A stretch of 5,370 bases of DNA from Alphaproteobacteria bacterium (GCA_017642565.1 JAGCOU010000020.1:1-5370); one strand, 5' to 3'; counted from the stretch's first letter, positions 1 through 5,370 are shown. Notes: generated from the letters alone by a model not told the origin. Made by a program: numbers and translations.

Positions 1-1
1 T

Positions 2-217
2 ATGGTATTGAATGCAACACTATCAAAATTCTCTGATGAATCCAGACCGAATGAAATACATTATTCTTTTCAATGTGCTAAACCGGTTAAAGACGAATGT
101 CAACATTGTTCGCTTAGAACTACGCCTATTTCCGGCTGTGGACATTTTGCCGAAAAGGTGTATGAAAAGATGTTAGATCATTATGTTGCGCAACATGGCT
201 GCCCCTGTGGACGTTAA
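2..217 (+). CDS. Small cysteine-rich hypothetical protein, possibly 5'-truncated
   Basis: I do not recognise this protein. The frame is open from the window edge to a TAA at 215-217. The ATG at position 2 may be the true start (71 residues) or an internal Met of a longer gene cut off by the edge; no ribosome binding site can be examined. It has seven cysteines, with CQHC near residues 33-36, a GCGH at about 46-49 and a terminal GCPCGR, plus His residues nearby (GCGHF, MLDHY, AQHGC). This spacing could fit a structural metal site or disulfides, but it matches no zinc-finger family I can name. No signal peptide or membrane segment is visible. The next gene in the same direction begins 30 bp downstream, so the two are probably cotranscribed. 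I am fairly sure it is coding, and unsure of its start and function. Confidence 0.5.
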   Translation: MVLNATLSKFSDESRPNEIHYSFQCAKPVKDECQHCSLRTTPISGCGHFAEKVYEKMLDHYVAQHGCPCGR

Positions 218-237
218 AAAATAATAAGTGTAGTCAT

Positions 238-241
238 AGGA
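238..241 (+). promoter_or_regulatory. Ribosome binding site (AGGA) of the 248 gene
   Basis: An AGGA core lies six bases before the ATG at 248. This supports that start codon rather than any later Met in the frame. Confidence 0.55.
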
Positions 242-247
242 ATAAGT

Positions 248-676
248 ATGAATCCTAAAGAAAAATATAAAGCGCTTAAACCCTTGCTGGATGAAATAAA
301 AAAACATCCAGAAGATATGCATATTAACATTCATATAAACGCAAAATCCGAGAGTGCTTCTTCACACACTTTGACTATCCAGCACGCAACAAGACGCATT
401 TCCATGCTTTTCGAAGAATATCAAAAACCTGCCATGGCAACTGTGTGTTATAGTTATTGTGACGCAAGTATGCGTTCACGCGACAAAACAAGTACATTTA
501 CAGACACCGCCAACTGTGATTTCCAAGATATTCTATTGTTTATATACATATACAACAAGACAAAAGGTATTATCGCAGAATCGCCGTATGCAAACGAAAT
601 AAAAAGAATCTATCGCAAAGCAATTCGTAATGGCATAACCAAGAACATAGAGAAATTAAGAAACCGTGTTAAATAA
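248..676 (+). CDS. Hypothetical protein, 142 residues
   Basis: I do not recognise the family. The ATG at 248 is preceded by AGGA at good spacing and the frame ends in TAA at 674-676. The product is basic and looks soluble. It has a Lys-rich N-terminal helix (about residues 3-20), a beta-like alternating stretch around 25-30 (HINIHINAK), a Ser/Thr-rich middle containing CYSYC (about 67-71), a hydrophobic segment near 93-102 (ILLFIYIYN) that is too short and tyrosine-rich for a convincing membrane helix, and a very basic C-terminal helix (KRIYRKAIRNGITKNIEKLR). The basic tail could bind nucleic acid, which is inference only. Its last 11 bases overlap the start of the acetyltransferase gene, so the two are likely translationally coupled within one rightward operon. 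Confidence 0.75.
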   Translation: MNPKEKYKALKPLLDEIKKHPEDMHINIHINAKSESASSHTLTIQHATRRISMLFEEYQKPAMATVCYSYCDASMRSRDKTSTFTDTANCDFQDILLFIYIYNKTKGIIAESPYANEIKRIYRKAIRNGITKNIEKLRNRVK

Positions 677-1055
677 ACTTGCAAATCTTCATGCGAAATG
701 TTTTCCAGATCGTCCATGGTCGGCATCTGATTTTGCTGATTTAAAGAAGTCGGGATGTGAAATTATTGCATCTGAAAATGGTTTTATCGTGTGGCGCGTC
801 GTCGCCGACGAAGCAGAAATTATTTCCATTGGCGTTGCGCCCGAAAAACGTCGTTCCGGTATCGCCGGCGCGTTAATTTTGCTTATGGAACAAGAATTAA
901 AAAAGCAAAGTGTTGTCAATGTGTTTTTAGAAGTTTCTGAAGTAAACTATCCAGCAAAAAAACTATATGAAAAATACGGGTTTAAGCCAGCTGGGAAACG
1001 TCCAAAATACTATAACGGAACAGATGCAATCATTATGTCCAAGGTCATAAAATAG
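666..1055 (+). CDS. rimI: RimI-type GNAT N-acetyltransferase (ribosomal protein S18 N-terminal acetyltransferase-like)
   Basis: This GNAT-fold enzyme is expected to move an acetyl group from acetyl-CoA to a protein N-terminus; RimI modifies the N-terminal alanine of ribosomal protein S18 in the cytoplasm. At 129 residues it is slightly shorter than the roughly 148 residues of enterobacterial RimI. The RimI-like opening LHAKCFPDRPWSASDF is at 8-23. The acetyl-CoA motif R62-x-x-G65-x-A67 follows a DEAEIISIGVAP strand, and LEVSEVN at 88-94 corresponds to LEVRxSN. E89 and Y101 align with the catalytic Glu103 and Tyr115 of Salmonella RimI at the same 12-residue spacing, and YGF follows at 104-106. 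The GTG at 666 is the only sensible start, because the N-terminal helix is needed and no in-frame ATG occurs until mid-protein. It overlaps the upstream gene by 11 bp. The common partner tsaB is not next to it here, so a related GNAT with another protein substrate remains possible. Confidence 0.85.
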   Translation: MLNKLANLHAKCFPDRPWSASDFADLKKSGCEIIASENGFIVWRVVADEAEIISIGVAPEKRRSGIAGALILLMEQELKKQSVVNVFLEVSEVNYPAKKLYEKYGFKPAGKRPKYYNGTDAIIMSKVIK

Positions 1056-1060
1056 AGTAA

Positions 1061-1091
1061 AAAAATATTCCGCAAAATGCGGAATATTTTT
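1061..1091. terminator. Bidirectional Rho-independent terminator between convergent genes
   Basis: A perfect 13-bp inverted repeat (1061-1073 with 1079-1091) surrounds a five-base AAAAT loop. The stem base is CCGC/GCGG, and A-runs on the left and T-runs on the right provide a U-tract in either direction. It starts 6 bp after the acetyltransferase stop and ends 17 bp beyond the stop of the convergent membrane-protein gene, so one hairpin can end both transcription units. Confidence 0.9.
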
Positions 1092-1108
1092 ATTCAGAAC
1101 ACATGAAA

Positions 1109-1723
1109 TTAACGACCATTTTTCCCTTGAGTTGCCATATACTGTTTCAAAGAGAATGTCTTGGCACTGTTATCAACCAATTTTACCAACTGGCTCATAA
1201 ACTCAGGGTCTTTTTCAGCATATTTTTTCAATGCTTTCACAACAGTTTCTGTTCTTTTTTCCCAATCACACCCCAAATTAAACGCTTCGGACACAGGGAA
1301 GAAATTCATCAGCCCCGCAGCGATATTGCTTAATGCACTGTCATTTAACAGAACATAGTCATATTTCGCCAACTCTGGATTTATTTTTCTCATCTGTTCC
1401 AGATAGCGATGGGCAAATTCTATTCCCATTTCATCATTTTGACGTTTAATGTTACCCAACGATTTGGTCGCGGTCCAGACAACGGCAAATGCAACAACCA
1501 AAAGGAATGTATCAAATGCCAACGTTCCAGCCAAATCTTTCTTGTCTTCACGATCAAATTCACCGGCGGCACGGAATTCATTGGCATCTTTTACATTTTG
1601 GACGCCGTCAATAACGCCACCCGCACCTAACATCGTGAAGCATGCGATTATCAAACTCAACATACTTGTATGCGTATGTCCTAAAACACCCATGTTCAAA
1701 TTCAATCTACTTTCTTTTTTCAT
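1109..1723 (-). CDS. Small inner-membrane protein with two predicted transmembrane helices
   Basis: I do not recognise the family. I chose the ATG at 1723 (204 residues) because a full AAGGAGG lies five bases before it; an in-frame ATG at 1744 would add only seven residues and sits inside a hairpin. Two hydrophobic segments are visible, about residues 20-41 (MLSLIIACF... through GGVIDGV) and 68-86 (LAFDTFLLVVAFAVVWTAT). A short charged loop rich in Asp, Glu, Lys and Arg (about 42-63) separates them. The remaining ~115 residues are a soluble, probably helical tail with many Lys and Glu and no recognisable enzyme motif. A helical hairpin with a large tail on the same side as the N-terminus is the simplest topology. 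It lies downstream of the helicase on the same strand but has its own promoter, so a functional link to the helicase is not established. Confidence 0.8.
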   Translation of the reverse strand: MKKESRLNLNMGVLGHTHTSMLSLIIACFTMLGAGGVIDGVQNVKDANEFRAAGEFDREDKKDLAGTLAFDTFLLVVAFAVVWTATKSLGNIKRQNDEMGIEFAHRYLEQMRKINPELAKYDYVLLNDSALSNIAAGLMNFFPVSEAFNLGCDWEKRTETVVKALKKYAEKDPEFMSQLVKLVDNSAKTFSLKQYMATQGKNGR

Positions 1724-1728
1724 ATTAA

Positions 1729-1735
1729 CCTCCTT
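1729..1735 (-). promoter_or_regulatory. Strong Shine-Dalgarno (AAGGAGG) deciding the 1723 start
   Basis: On the minus strand AAGGAGG precedes ATG at 1723 with a five-base TTAAT spacer. It is the best ribosome binding site in the window and selects this ATG over the in-frame ATG at 1744. Confidence 0.9.
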
Positions 1736-1748
1736 GGGCACCATGCCC
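1736..1748 (-). promoter_or_regulatory. Short GC hairpin abutting the Shine-Dalgarno
   Basis: GGGCA, a three-base TGG loop and TGCCC form a five-base-pair stem in the leader of the membrane-protein mRNA, ending directly at the AAGGAGG. No U-tract follows, so it is not an intrinsic terminator for the helicase. It may help keep the ribosome site exposed or stabilise the 5' end, or it may be chance. Confidence 0.35.
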
Positions 1749-1761
1749 CTTTACCCACATA

Positions 1762-1789
1762 AATATAATACAAAAAATAAAAATGTCAA
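1762..1789 (-). promoter_or_regulatory. Sigma-70-type promoter of the membrane-protein gene
   Basis: A perfect TTGACA (-35, complement of 1784-1789) is followed after 16 bases by TATATT (-10, complement of 1762-1767). It lies in the 69-bp gap between the helicase stop and the ATG at 1723, which gives a leader of roughly 30 bases. This means the membrane protein can be expressed apart from the upstream operon. Confidence 0.75.
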
Positions 1790-1792
1790 GTC

Positions 1793-3064
1793 CTATATTC
1801 CGGACACAAAATCTAATACGCGTTTATCAAAAATAACGTCACGTCCCCGTAACGGGCTTGCCATATGCATATCGCCTGCATTACGTGTGCGCGACAATGC
1901 AACATAGGTTTGACCATGTGCAAACGCGCCACGCGAAATATCAACCACAACCGCATCCAGGGTTTTACCCTGGGCTTTGTGTATCGTCATAGCATAGCCC
2001 AAATTCAACGGAAACTGCTTAAAACTGCCGACCTCTATCTCGTTCAGGCGATCGTTTTCATCACGTTCATATTCGATTTTTTGCCATTTTTCAGGCTTTA
2101 CAACGACAACATCACGCGTTTTGTTTAATAATTGCACGATTATTTCATGCGCCCCAAGGTGTTCGACAACCCCCATGGAGCCGTTATGCCATTTGTCGCC
2201 ATTTTTCACAAAAACAACCAAAGCCCCCTGCTTCAGAGTCAGATTCATTGGTGCCGGCACATCACGTTCAGAAAAGGTTCCTGTGATTTCGCCGTTATAC
2301 ACAACCTCTGGCGCATTTATTTTGTTTAATCGGTCGGTATTTATGCGTTCTGCAACCGCGCGGAACGGCGTTATAATTACTGCATTTGCGCGACGTTCAG
2401 CATCTTCGATACGGCAATTATTAAAGAAATTCAGTGCATCAATATCGTTCCCACGCAACCGCATAAGATTTTGTAATAATTCCCCGTCATTTTGACGATA
2501 AACTGTTTCAAAGTTAAATGATACGAAGTTTGCCCGTTTATACGCGTGTGAGTCAAAAAAATACGCATTTTTATGCTCATATTCCGCCGCATAGTATTGT
2601 TCTGCATCTTGGGTAATAACGGGTGGTAATTGGAACAAATCGCCAATCGCGACGATTTGTATTCCACCAAACGGTTCGTTATTTCGCCGCGCAGCACGCG
2701 CCAAATAATCCATAGCATCCAATAAATCTGGGGCGACCATGGAAATCTCGTCAATTATCAAGACATCTGTTGCGTTAAGAATATTGCGCGGTTTTGCCTT
2801 TAATTTCAGCAATTCCATCATGATAAAATCGCGTGGCTGGATCTGGAAAAGCGAATGTATCGTTTGCCCCCCGACATTAAGTGCCGAAACCGCCGTTGGA
2901 CACGCACAAACTATGCGTTTTTTAGATGCAGATTTTAAGTAATTGACGAAAGTAGATTTTCCTGTACCCGCCGGCCCCAATATCAACAGATTGGAATGCG
3001 TATGTTCCAATGTGTTAAACGCCGCTTTTTGCGCCGGATTCAAGATGGATACTATTTCAGACAT
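1793..3064 (-). CDS. PIF1/RecD2-like superfamily 1B DNA helicase
   Basis: This is an ATP-dependent 5'-3' DNA helicase by family, expected to act on DNA forks, nicks or structured DNA in the cytoplasm. All SF1B motifs are visible, numbering from the ATG at 3064 (423 residues): Gln12 of the NPAQKAAF Q-motif, Walker A GPAGTGKS at 30-37, motif Ia PTAVSALNVGGQTIHS at 56-71, Walker B DEISM at 105-109, GDLFQLPPV at 141-149, and YRQND with the motif IV Arg at 189-193. The SH3-like 2B insertion LTLKQGALVVFVKN...NGSMGVV lies at about 275-300, motif V TIHKAQGKTLD at 360-370 and motif VI YVALSRTR at 387-394. No extra N- or C-terminal domain is present, so it is a compact core enzyme. A TTG at 3082 would add six residues; neither start has a good Shine-Dalgarno. 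It follows the repeat protein by 36 bp and is probably cotranscribed with it. Confidence 0.93.
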   Translation of the reverse strand: MSEIVSILNPAQKAAFNTLEHTHSNLLILGPAGTGKSTFVNYLKSASKKRIVCACPTAVSALNVGGQTIHSLFQIQPRDFIMMELLKLKAKPRNILNATDVLIIDEISMVAPDLLDAMDYLARAARRNNEPFGGIQIVAIGDLFQLPPVITQDAEQYYAAEYEHKNAYFFDSHAYKRANFVSFNFETVYRQNDGELLQNLMRLRGNDIDALNFFNNCRIEDAERRANAVIITPFRAVAERINTDRLNKINAPEVVYNGEITGTFSERDVPAPMNLTLKQGALVVFVKNGDKWHNGSMGVVEHLGAHEIIVQLLNKTRDVVVVKPEKWQKIEYERDENDRLNEIEVGSFKQFPLNLGYAMTIHKAQGKTLDAVVVDISRGAFAHGQTYVALSRTRNAGDMHMASPLRGRDVIFDKRVLDFVSGI

Positions 3065-3074
3065 ATGGCCATAT
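3063..3074. repeat. 12-bp perfect palindrome at the helicase start codon
   Basis: ATATGGCCATAT reads identically on both strands and includes two of the three bases of the helicase ATG (3062-3064). It could be a chance palindrome, an operator-like site, or an mRNA fold that masks the start, where no clear Shine-Dalgarno exists. Confidence 0.4.
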
Positions 3075-3100
3075 TGCCACAATTTATACCGTTTTGCAAT

Positions 3101-5185
3101 TTATGATTTCTGTCGCGAATTGACGTGCGCCAAATTAATTTGTGCCACGACCGCAGCGGTTGATTTTTCAATATCTGCAACCGTTTTTAATCCAGTTTTC
3201 TGGCAAAAGTCCGCCAATGCATCAACTCGCAAATAAAGTTCTTCTTTTTGCTTGTCTTTGTGTGGCACAAACCAGATATCGTCTCGCATAATATCAGAAA
3301 CTTCTTCTAACATTTGCTTTATTTTTTCCTTGGTGGCGGCGATATACTTTTCAGGCAACTGGTCAATCAGAATCCATCTTGACGCTTCGTCCGAGAAAGA
3401 CATTGGGGATAAACCCAACTTTTTACGGAACCACGTAATTGCATTTGCATCATTTAACAAACAGATTACCATTTGCCCCTTTGAATTGATTTTAGTTTGA
3501 ACATATTCGCGTTTGTACGGCTTGTTCAACCGCAAAATATTTTTTACTTCTTTATACCGCCATGGTACATATTTTTCCGTTATCAAATCCGTTGCGGAAA
3601 GCCACAATGACGTTTTTGCAGTTATCTGGTTAAATTTGGCATGCTGACAGAATGTCTGTATTGCGGTACTTTTCAAGCATAATTTTTGCCCTTGATTCGT
3701 ATCTCGGCGTTGAATCAAGTCCGGCATACATGATTGCAAAGCGCATAATTTGTCATAAATAGCCGTATAACCTGCATCAACATATTGGTATTCTAAATCT
3801 TTCGCACTAAGCCATTGACCCGATAAGTCCACCGACGATTCTGCCCTTTTGACCCCCAGCGATTCTTTAAACCGCTTAATAACATCTGGGGTATTTCGCA
3901 AACACAAGATTGTTTGTCCCTTAAACATTTTTTCCCGAACATCATCGGGGTTGGTCAATCTATATTTCTCTAATGCACCAACAATCTTTTGCAATGTACC
4001 ACTAACAAGTTTTTGTCTTACCAGGACTGTGGCAGAAACCCATTCTTTTTGCTTCAACGATTCTTTAAAACGATCAATAACCACACTGTCGTTACGCAAA
4101 CAATACGTTGTCCCTTCGCCACGCATTTTTGTTAAAACATCATCTGGATTGTTTTCTTGCCAGTTTTTTAAGGCACTTTCTATTTTTCTGTATCCCCCAC
4201 TAACAAATTTCTGCCCCAACAGCAACGAGACCCCCAACCATTCTGCTTTTACATTTTGTTTTGATTCTTTATAGAATTTATTAAACTGGTTTATAACCAC
4301 AGAATCATTACGCAAACAATAAGACACGCCTTTGCCACGCATCTTTTCTTGGACATCATCCGGATTGGTTCTCTGGTATTCTTTTATTGCATCTGTTATT
4401 TTCTGCATTGTGCCATGAACAAGCTTTTGTTTTATCAGTGCAGACACAGATACCCAGTCTTCTACTTTGCGCGCACGCGTTGATTCCGCCCCCTCTTTTT
4501 TGTGTGATTGTGTTAATTCCGATCCCACTTTTCTGCGCAGTTCTTCTATCACTTTTGGGTCATTACGTACGCACAACATATTTTGAAATTTAATATCATT
4601 GGGGTATTTTGTTGCCACACTTAATATTTCAGTCGCCTTACACTGCAGATGCGCGCACAATTCGCCGATTGGTAACCACTCGTCTTGTTGTGGCCCAATA
4701 TCATTTGGTTGTAACAATCCCGCCTTGACACAAAAAGCGCGTATCACCAGTGGATTGCCGAACAAACACAAATCACGATGATCCTGACCATCAATGTTTC
4801 TTATTCTGGCTTGGATATATTTTGGCATATCCGATTGCAAAATGTACAAATAGTCCCCTATCACCTTGGCACTGGCGCAAATATATGTGTTTTCTAAATC
4901 TTTTGCACTAAGCCATGCGCTTGACTTGTTGCTTTGGGTGGTGTTAAAGCCGGCTAAATTACAAAACCGTTCTATTATCTGGGAGTCATTAAACAGACAA
5001 AGCCCAGAAAAATTTCTGCTGCGTTTCAATTTTATGTAATCAGGCATATCATTTTGGTACTGACGCAGTGCAGAACGGATTTCCGATGCCTCTGCATTGA
5101 TAATTCCACGTTTTCTCAAGTCGTTTACACTGAGCCAATCTTCAGTTTTGCCTGCAAATTTTTCGTATTTACCGTCATTAATCAT
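3101..5185 (-). CDS. Large protein of nine tandem Trp-led repeats, possible winged-helix-like modules
   Basis: I know no named family for this 694-residue protein. Almost all of it is nine divergent copies of one unit, beginning at W17, W91, W170, W244, W316, W382, W458, W528 and W604 (spacing 66-79). Each unit runs W-[LV]-S-x3-DL/L, a variable turn, an I-x3-L-x2-Y/LQ helix, a (N/M)PD-[DY]-[VI]-x-x-K segment, a conserved (L/Y)-C-L-x-N-D, and a final VI-x-x-F helix. The pattern of helices, a basic hairpin-like segment and a last helix resembles a winged helix-turn-helix, which would suggest DNA or RNA binding; this is inference. There is no signal peptide, membrane helix or catalytic motif. 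Linkers between repeats 3 and 4 (about 222-243) and 6 and 7 are Ser/Lys/Glu-rich. The last ~30 residues are a Lys/Ala tail. The ATG at 5185 has only a weak purine-rich upstream region. The helicase follows after 36 bp. Confidence 0.88.
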   Translation of the reverse strand: MINDGKYEKFAGKTEDWLSVNDLRKRGIINAEASEIRSALRQYQNDMPDYIKLKRSRNFSGLCLFNDSQIIERFCNLAGFNTTQSNKSSAWLSAKDLENTYICASAKVIGDYLYILQSDMPKYIQARIRNIDGQDHRDLCLFGNPLVIRAFCVKAGLLQPNDIGPQQDEWLPIGELCAHLQCKATEILSVATKYPNDIKFQNMLCVRNDPKVIEELRRKVGSELTQSHKKEGAESTRARKVEDWVSVSALIKQKLVHGTMQKITDAIKEYQRTNPDDVQEKMRGKGVSYCLRNDSVVINQFNKFYKESKQNVKAEWLGVSLLLGQKFVSGGYRKIESALKNWQENNPDDVLTKMRGEGTTYCLRNDSVVIDRFKESLKQKEWVSATVLVRQKLVSGTLQKIVGALEKYRLTNPDDVREKMFKGQTILCLRNTPDVIKRFKESLGVKRAESSVDLSGQWLSAKDLEYQYVDAGYTAIYDKLCALQSCMPDLIQRRDTNQGQKLCLKSTAIQTFCQHAKFNQITAKTSLWLSATDLITEKYVPWRYKEVKNILRLNKPYKREYVQTKINSKGQMVICLLNDANAITWFRKKLGLSPMSFSDEASRWILIDQLPEKYIAATKEKIKQMLEEVSDIMRDDIWFVPHKDKQKEELYLRVDALADFCQKTGLKTVADIEKSTAAVVAQINLAHVNSRQKS
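3191..5137 (-). repeat. Nine-copy protein repeat array inside the 694-residue gene
   Basis: In-frame repeats cover residues 17-665. Units 1, 2, 7 and 8 share WLSxxDL. Units 4, 5 and 6 share QK-[LF]-V-x-G, NPDDV-x-x-KM and CLRN. Unit 3 is shortened by about 10 residues in the middle. Unit 9 is the most diverged: the conserved Cys is Tyr (LYLRVD) and WLS is WIL. The conserved Trp, the CLxND cysteine and the terminal Phe are the main diagnostic positions. Confidence 0.85.
3854..4456 (-). repeat. Closely related repeats 4-6, recently amplified
   Basis: Residues 244-301, 316-373 and 382-439 are each exactly 58 long without gaps. By hand count, unit 4 shares 34 of 58 residues with unit 5 and 31 of 58 with unit 6, far above the similarity to the outer units. 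The DNA also still matches visibly, for example the shared TTACGCAAACAATA on the plus strand near 4090-4110 and 4308-4321. This suggests later duplication within the array. Confidence 0.8.
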
Positions 5186-5210
5186 ATCAAGCGCACTTTT
5201 CTTCTATGTG

Positions 5211-5239
5211 GAGTTAGCACAAAACCGCAAAAAAGTCAA
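5211..5239 (-). promoter_or_regulatory. Promoter of the repeat protein-helicase operon
   Basis: On the minus strand TTGACT (complement of 5234-5239) is followed after 17 bases by TAACTC (complement of 5211-5216). The wider -10 reads GCTAACTC (5211-5218), one mismatch from the GCTANAWC form known for the Caulobacter housekeeping sigma factor. The start codon at 5185 lies about 25 bases downstream. The -10 is poor by E. coli standards, so confidence is moderate. Confidence 0.5.
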
Positions 5240-5256
5240 CACTACATAAAAATCTC

Positions 5257-5284
5257 TTGCAAGGAAAACAAAAACAGATATAAT
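5257..5284 (+). promoter_or_regulatory. tRNA promoter, divergent from the repeat-protein promoter
   Basis: TTGCAA (5257-5262, four of six consensus positions) and a perfect TATAAT (5279-5284) are separated by 16 bases. A GC-rich GACCGCCG discriminator follows, typical of stable-RNA promoters under growth-rate or stringent control. The tRNA begins 10 bases after the -10. Confidence 0.75.
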
Positions 5285-5293
5285 GACCGCCGT

Positions 5294-5370
5294 GGGTTAT
5301 TAGCTCAGTTGGTTAGAGCGGAGCGCTCATAACGCTTTGGTCGTGGGTTCGAGTCCTACATAACCCACCA
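5294..5370 (+). tRNA. tRNA with anticodon CAU (elongator Met or Ile2)
   Basis: A complete 77-nt cloverleaf is visible. The acceptor stem GGGTTAT (5294-5300) pairs fully with ATAACCC (5360-5366), with discriminator A5367 and an encoded CCA at 5368-5370. The D stem is GCTC/GAGC (5303-5306, 5316-5319). The anticodon stem GAGCG/CGCTT has a loop with CAT at 5328-5330. The T stem GTGGG/CCTAC contains one G-U pair around the TTCGAGT loop. It is not the initiator: position 1-72 is a paired G-C and the anticodon stem lacks three stacked G-C pairs at the loop. CAU may be read as Met, or as Ile (AUA) if TilS converts C34 to lysidine; the TTGGTCG variable region and A37-A38 look somewhat like Ile2, but sequence alone leaves this open. 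Confidence 0.95.

Noticed and set aside
1449..1907. Plus-strand 152-residue ORF opposite the membrane protein and helicase end
   Set aside because: It is antisense to two better-supported genes, crosses their intergenic promoter and Shine-Dalgarno, and its product has no coherent domain.
2431..2754. Minus-strand 107-residue ORF inside the helicase
   Set aside because: It lies in a different frame from the helicase, whose conserved motifs II to IV occupy the same DNA.
1793..3064. Full RecD subunit or conjugative relaxase helicase
   Set aside because: The 423-residue protein lacks the long N-terminal domain of RecD2 and any relaxase domain. The arrangement fits a compact PIF1-like core.
3849..4274. 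Plus-strand 141-residue ORF with internal repeats
   Set aside because: The repetition is the antisense image of repeats 5 and 6 of the 694-residue protein, not an independent gene.
3191..5137. CRISPR array or DNA-level tandem repeat
   Set aside because: The periodicity is at protein level, with unit lengths of 66-79 codons and diverged DNA. There are no short identical repeats with unique spacers.
1793..5185. A named defence system (for example a helicase-nuclease pair)
   Set aside because: No nuclease, protease, TIR, methylase or other effector motif is visible in the repeat protein or membrane protein, so calling a defence system would go beyond the sequence.
5054..5332. Plus-strand 92-residue ORF running from the repeat gene into the tRNA
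   Set aside because: It overlaps the coding strand of the repeat protein, both promoters and the tRNA anticodon arm, has no ribosome binding site and reads as low-quality protein. It is a shadow.

Overview
The window comes from an AT-rich bacterium. Three things point weakly to an alphaproteobacterium: a RimI-type acetyltransferase, a -35/-10 pair before the large leftward gene that resembles the Caulobacter-type housekeeping promoter (TTGAC...GCTAnnnC), and the style of the CAU tRNA. This is inference. I recognise no species-level marker and see no phage, transposon or CRISPR hallmark.

Layout: positions 1-1055 hold a rightward cluster. It has a small cysteine-rich ORF (possibly truncated by the window edge), an unrecognised 142-residue protein, and a RimI/GNAT N-acetyltransferase whose GTG start overlaps the end of the preceding gene. 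A strong hairpin at 1061-1091, A-rich on one side and T-rich on the other, ends this cluster and also the leftward unit that converges on it. Leftward, from 5185 down to 1109, come three genes in transcription order: a 694-residue protein built almost entirely from nine copies of a ~58-75 residue repeat; a PIF1/RecD2-like superfamily 1B DNA helicase 36 bp downstream; and a small two-helix membrane protein with its own promoter and a very good Shine-Dalgarno. At the right edge a 77-nt tRNA with anticodon CAU (Met or Ile2) reads rightward from its own promoter, divergent from the repeat-protein promoter.

Working together: the repeat protein and helicase look like a two-gene operon. The helicase is a complete, motif-intact member of a known family. 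The repeat protein is the most novel element: each unit starts with an invariant Trp, carries a helical middle, a basic PD-[DYKL]-[IV] segment and an LCLRND-VI--F ending, which reads to me like a tandem winged-helix-like module. A nucleic-acid-binding partner for the helicase is a reasonable hypothesis, but nothing in the sequence proves a defence or mobile-element role. Everything above about 300 bp is accounted for by genes; no long empty stretch exists.
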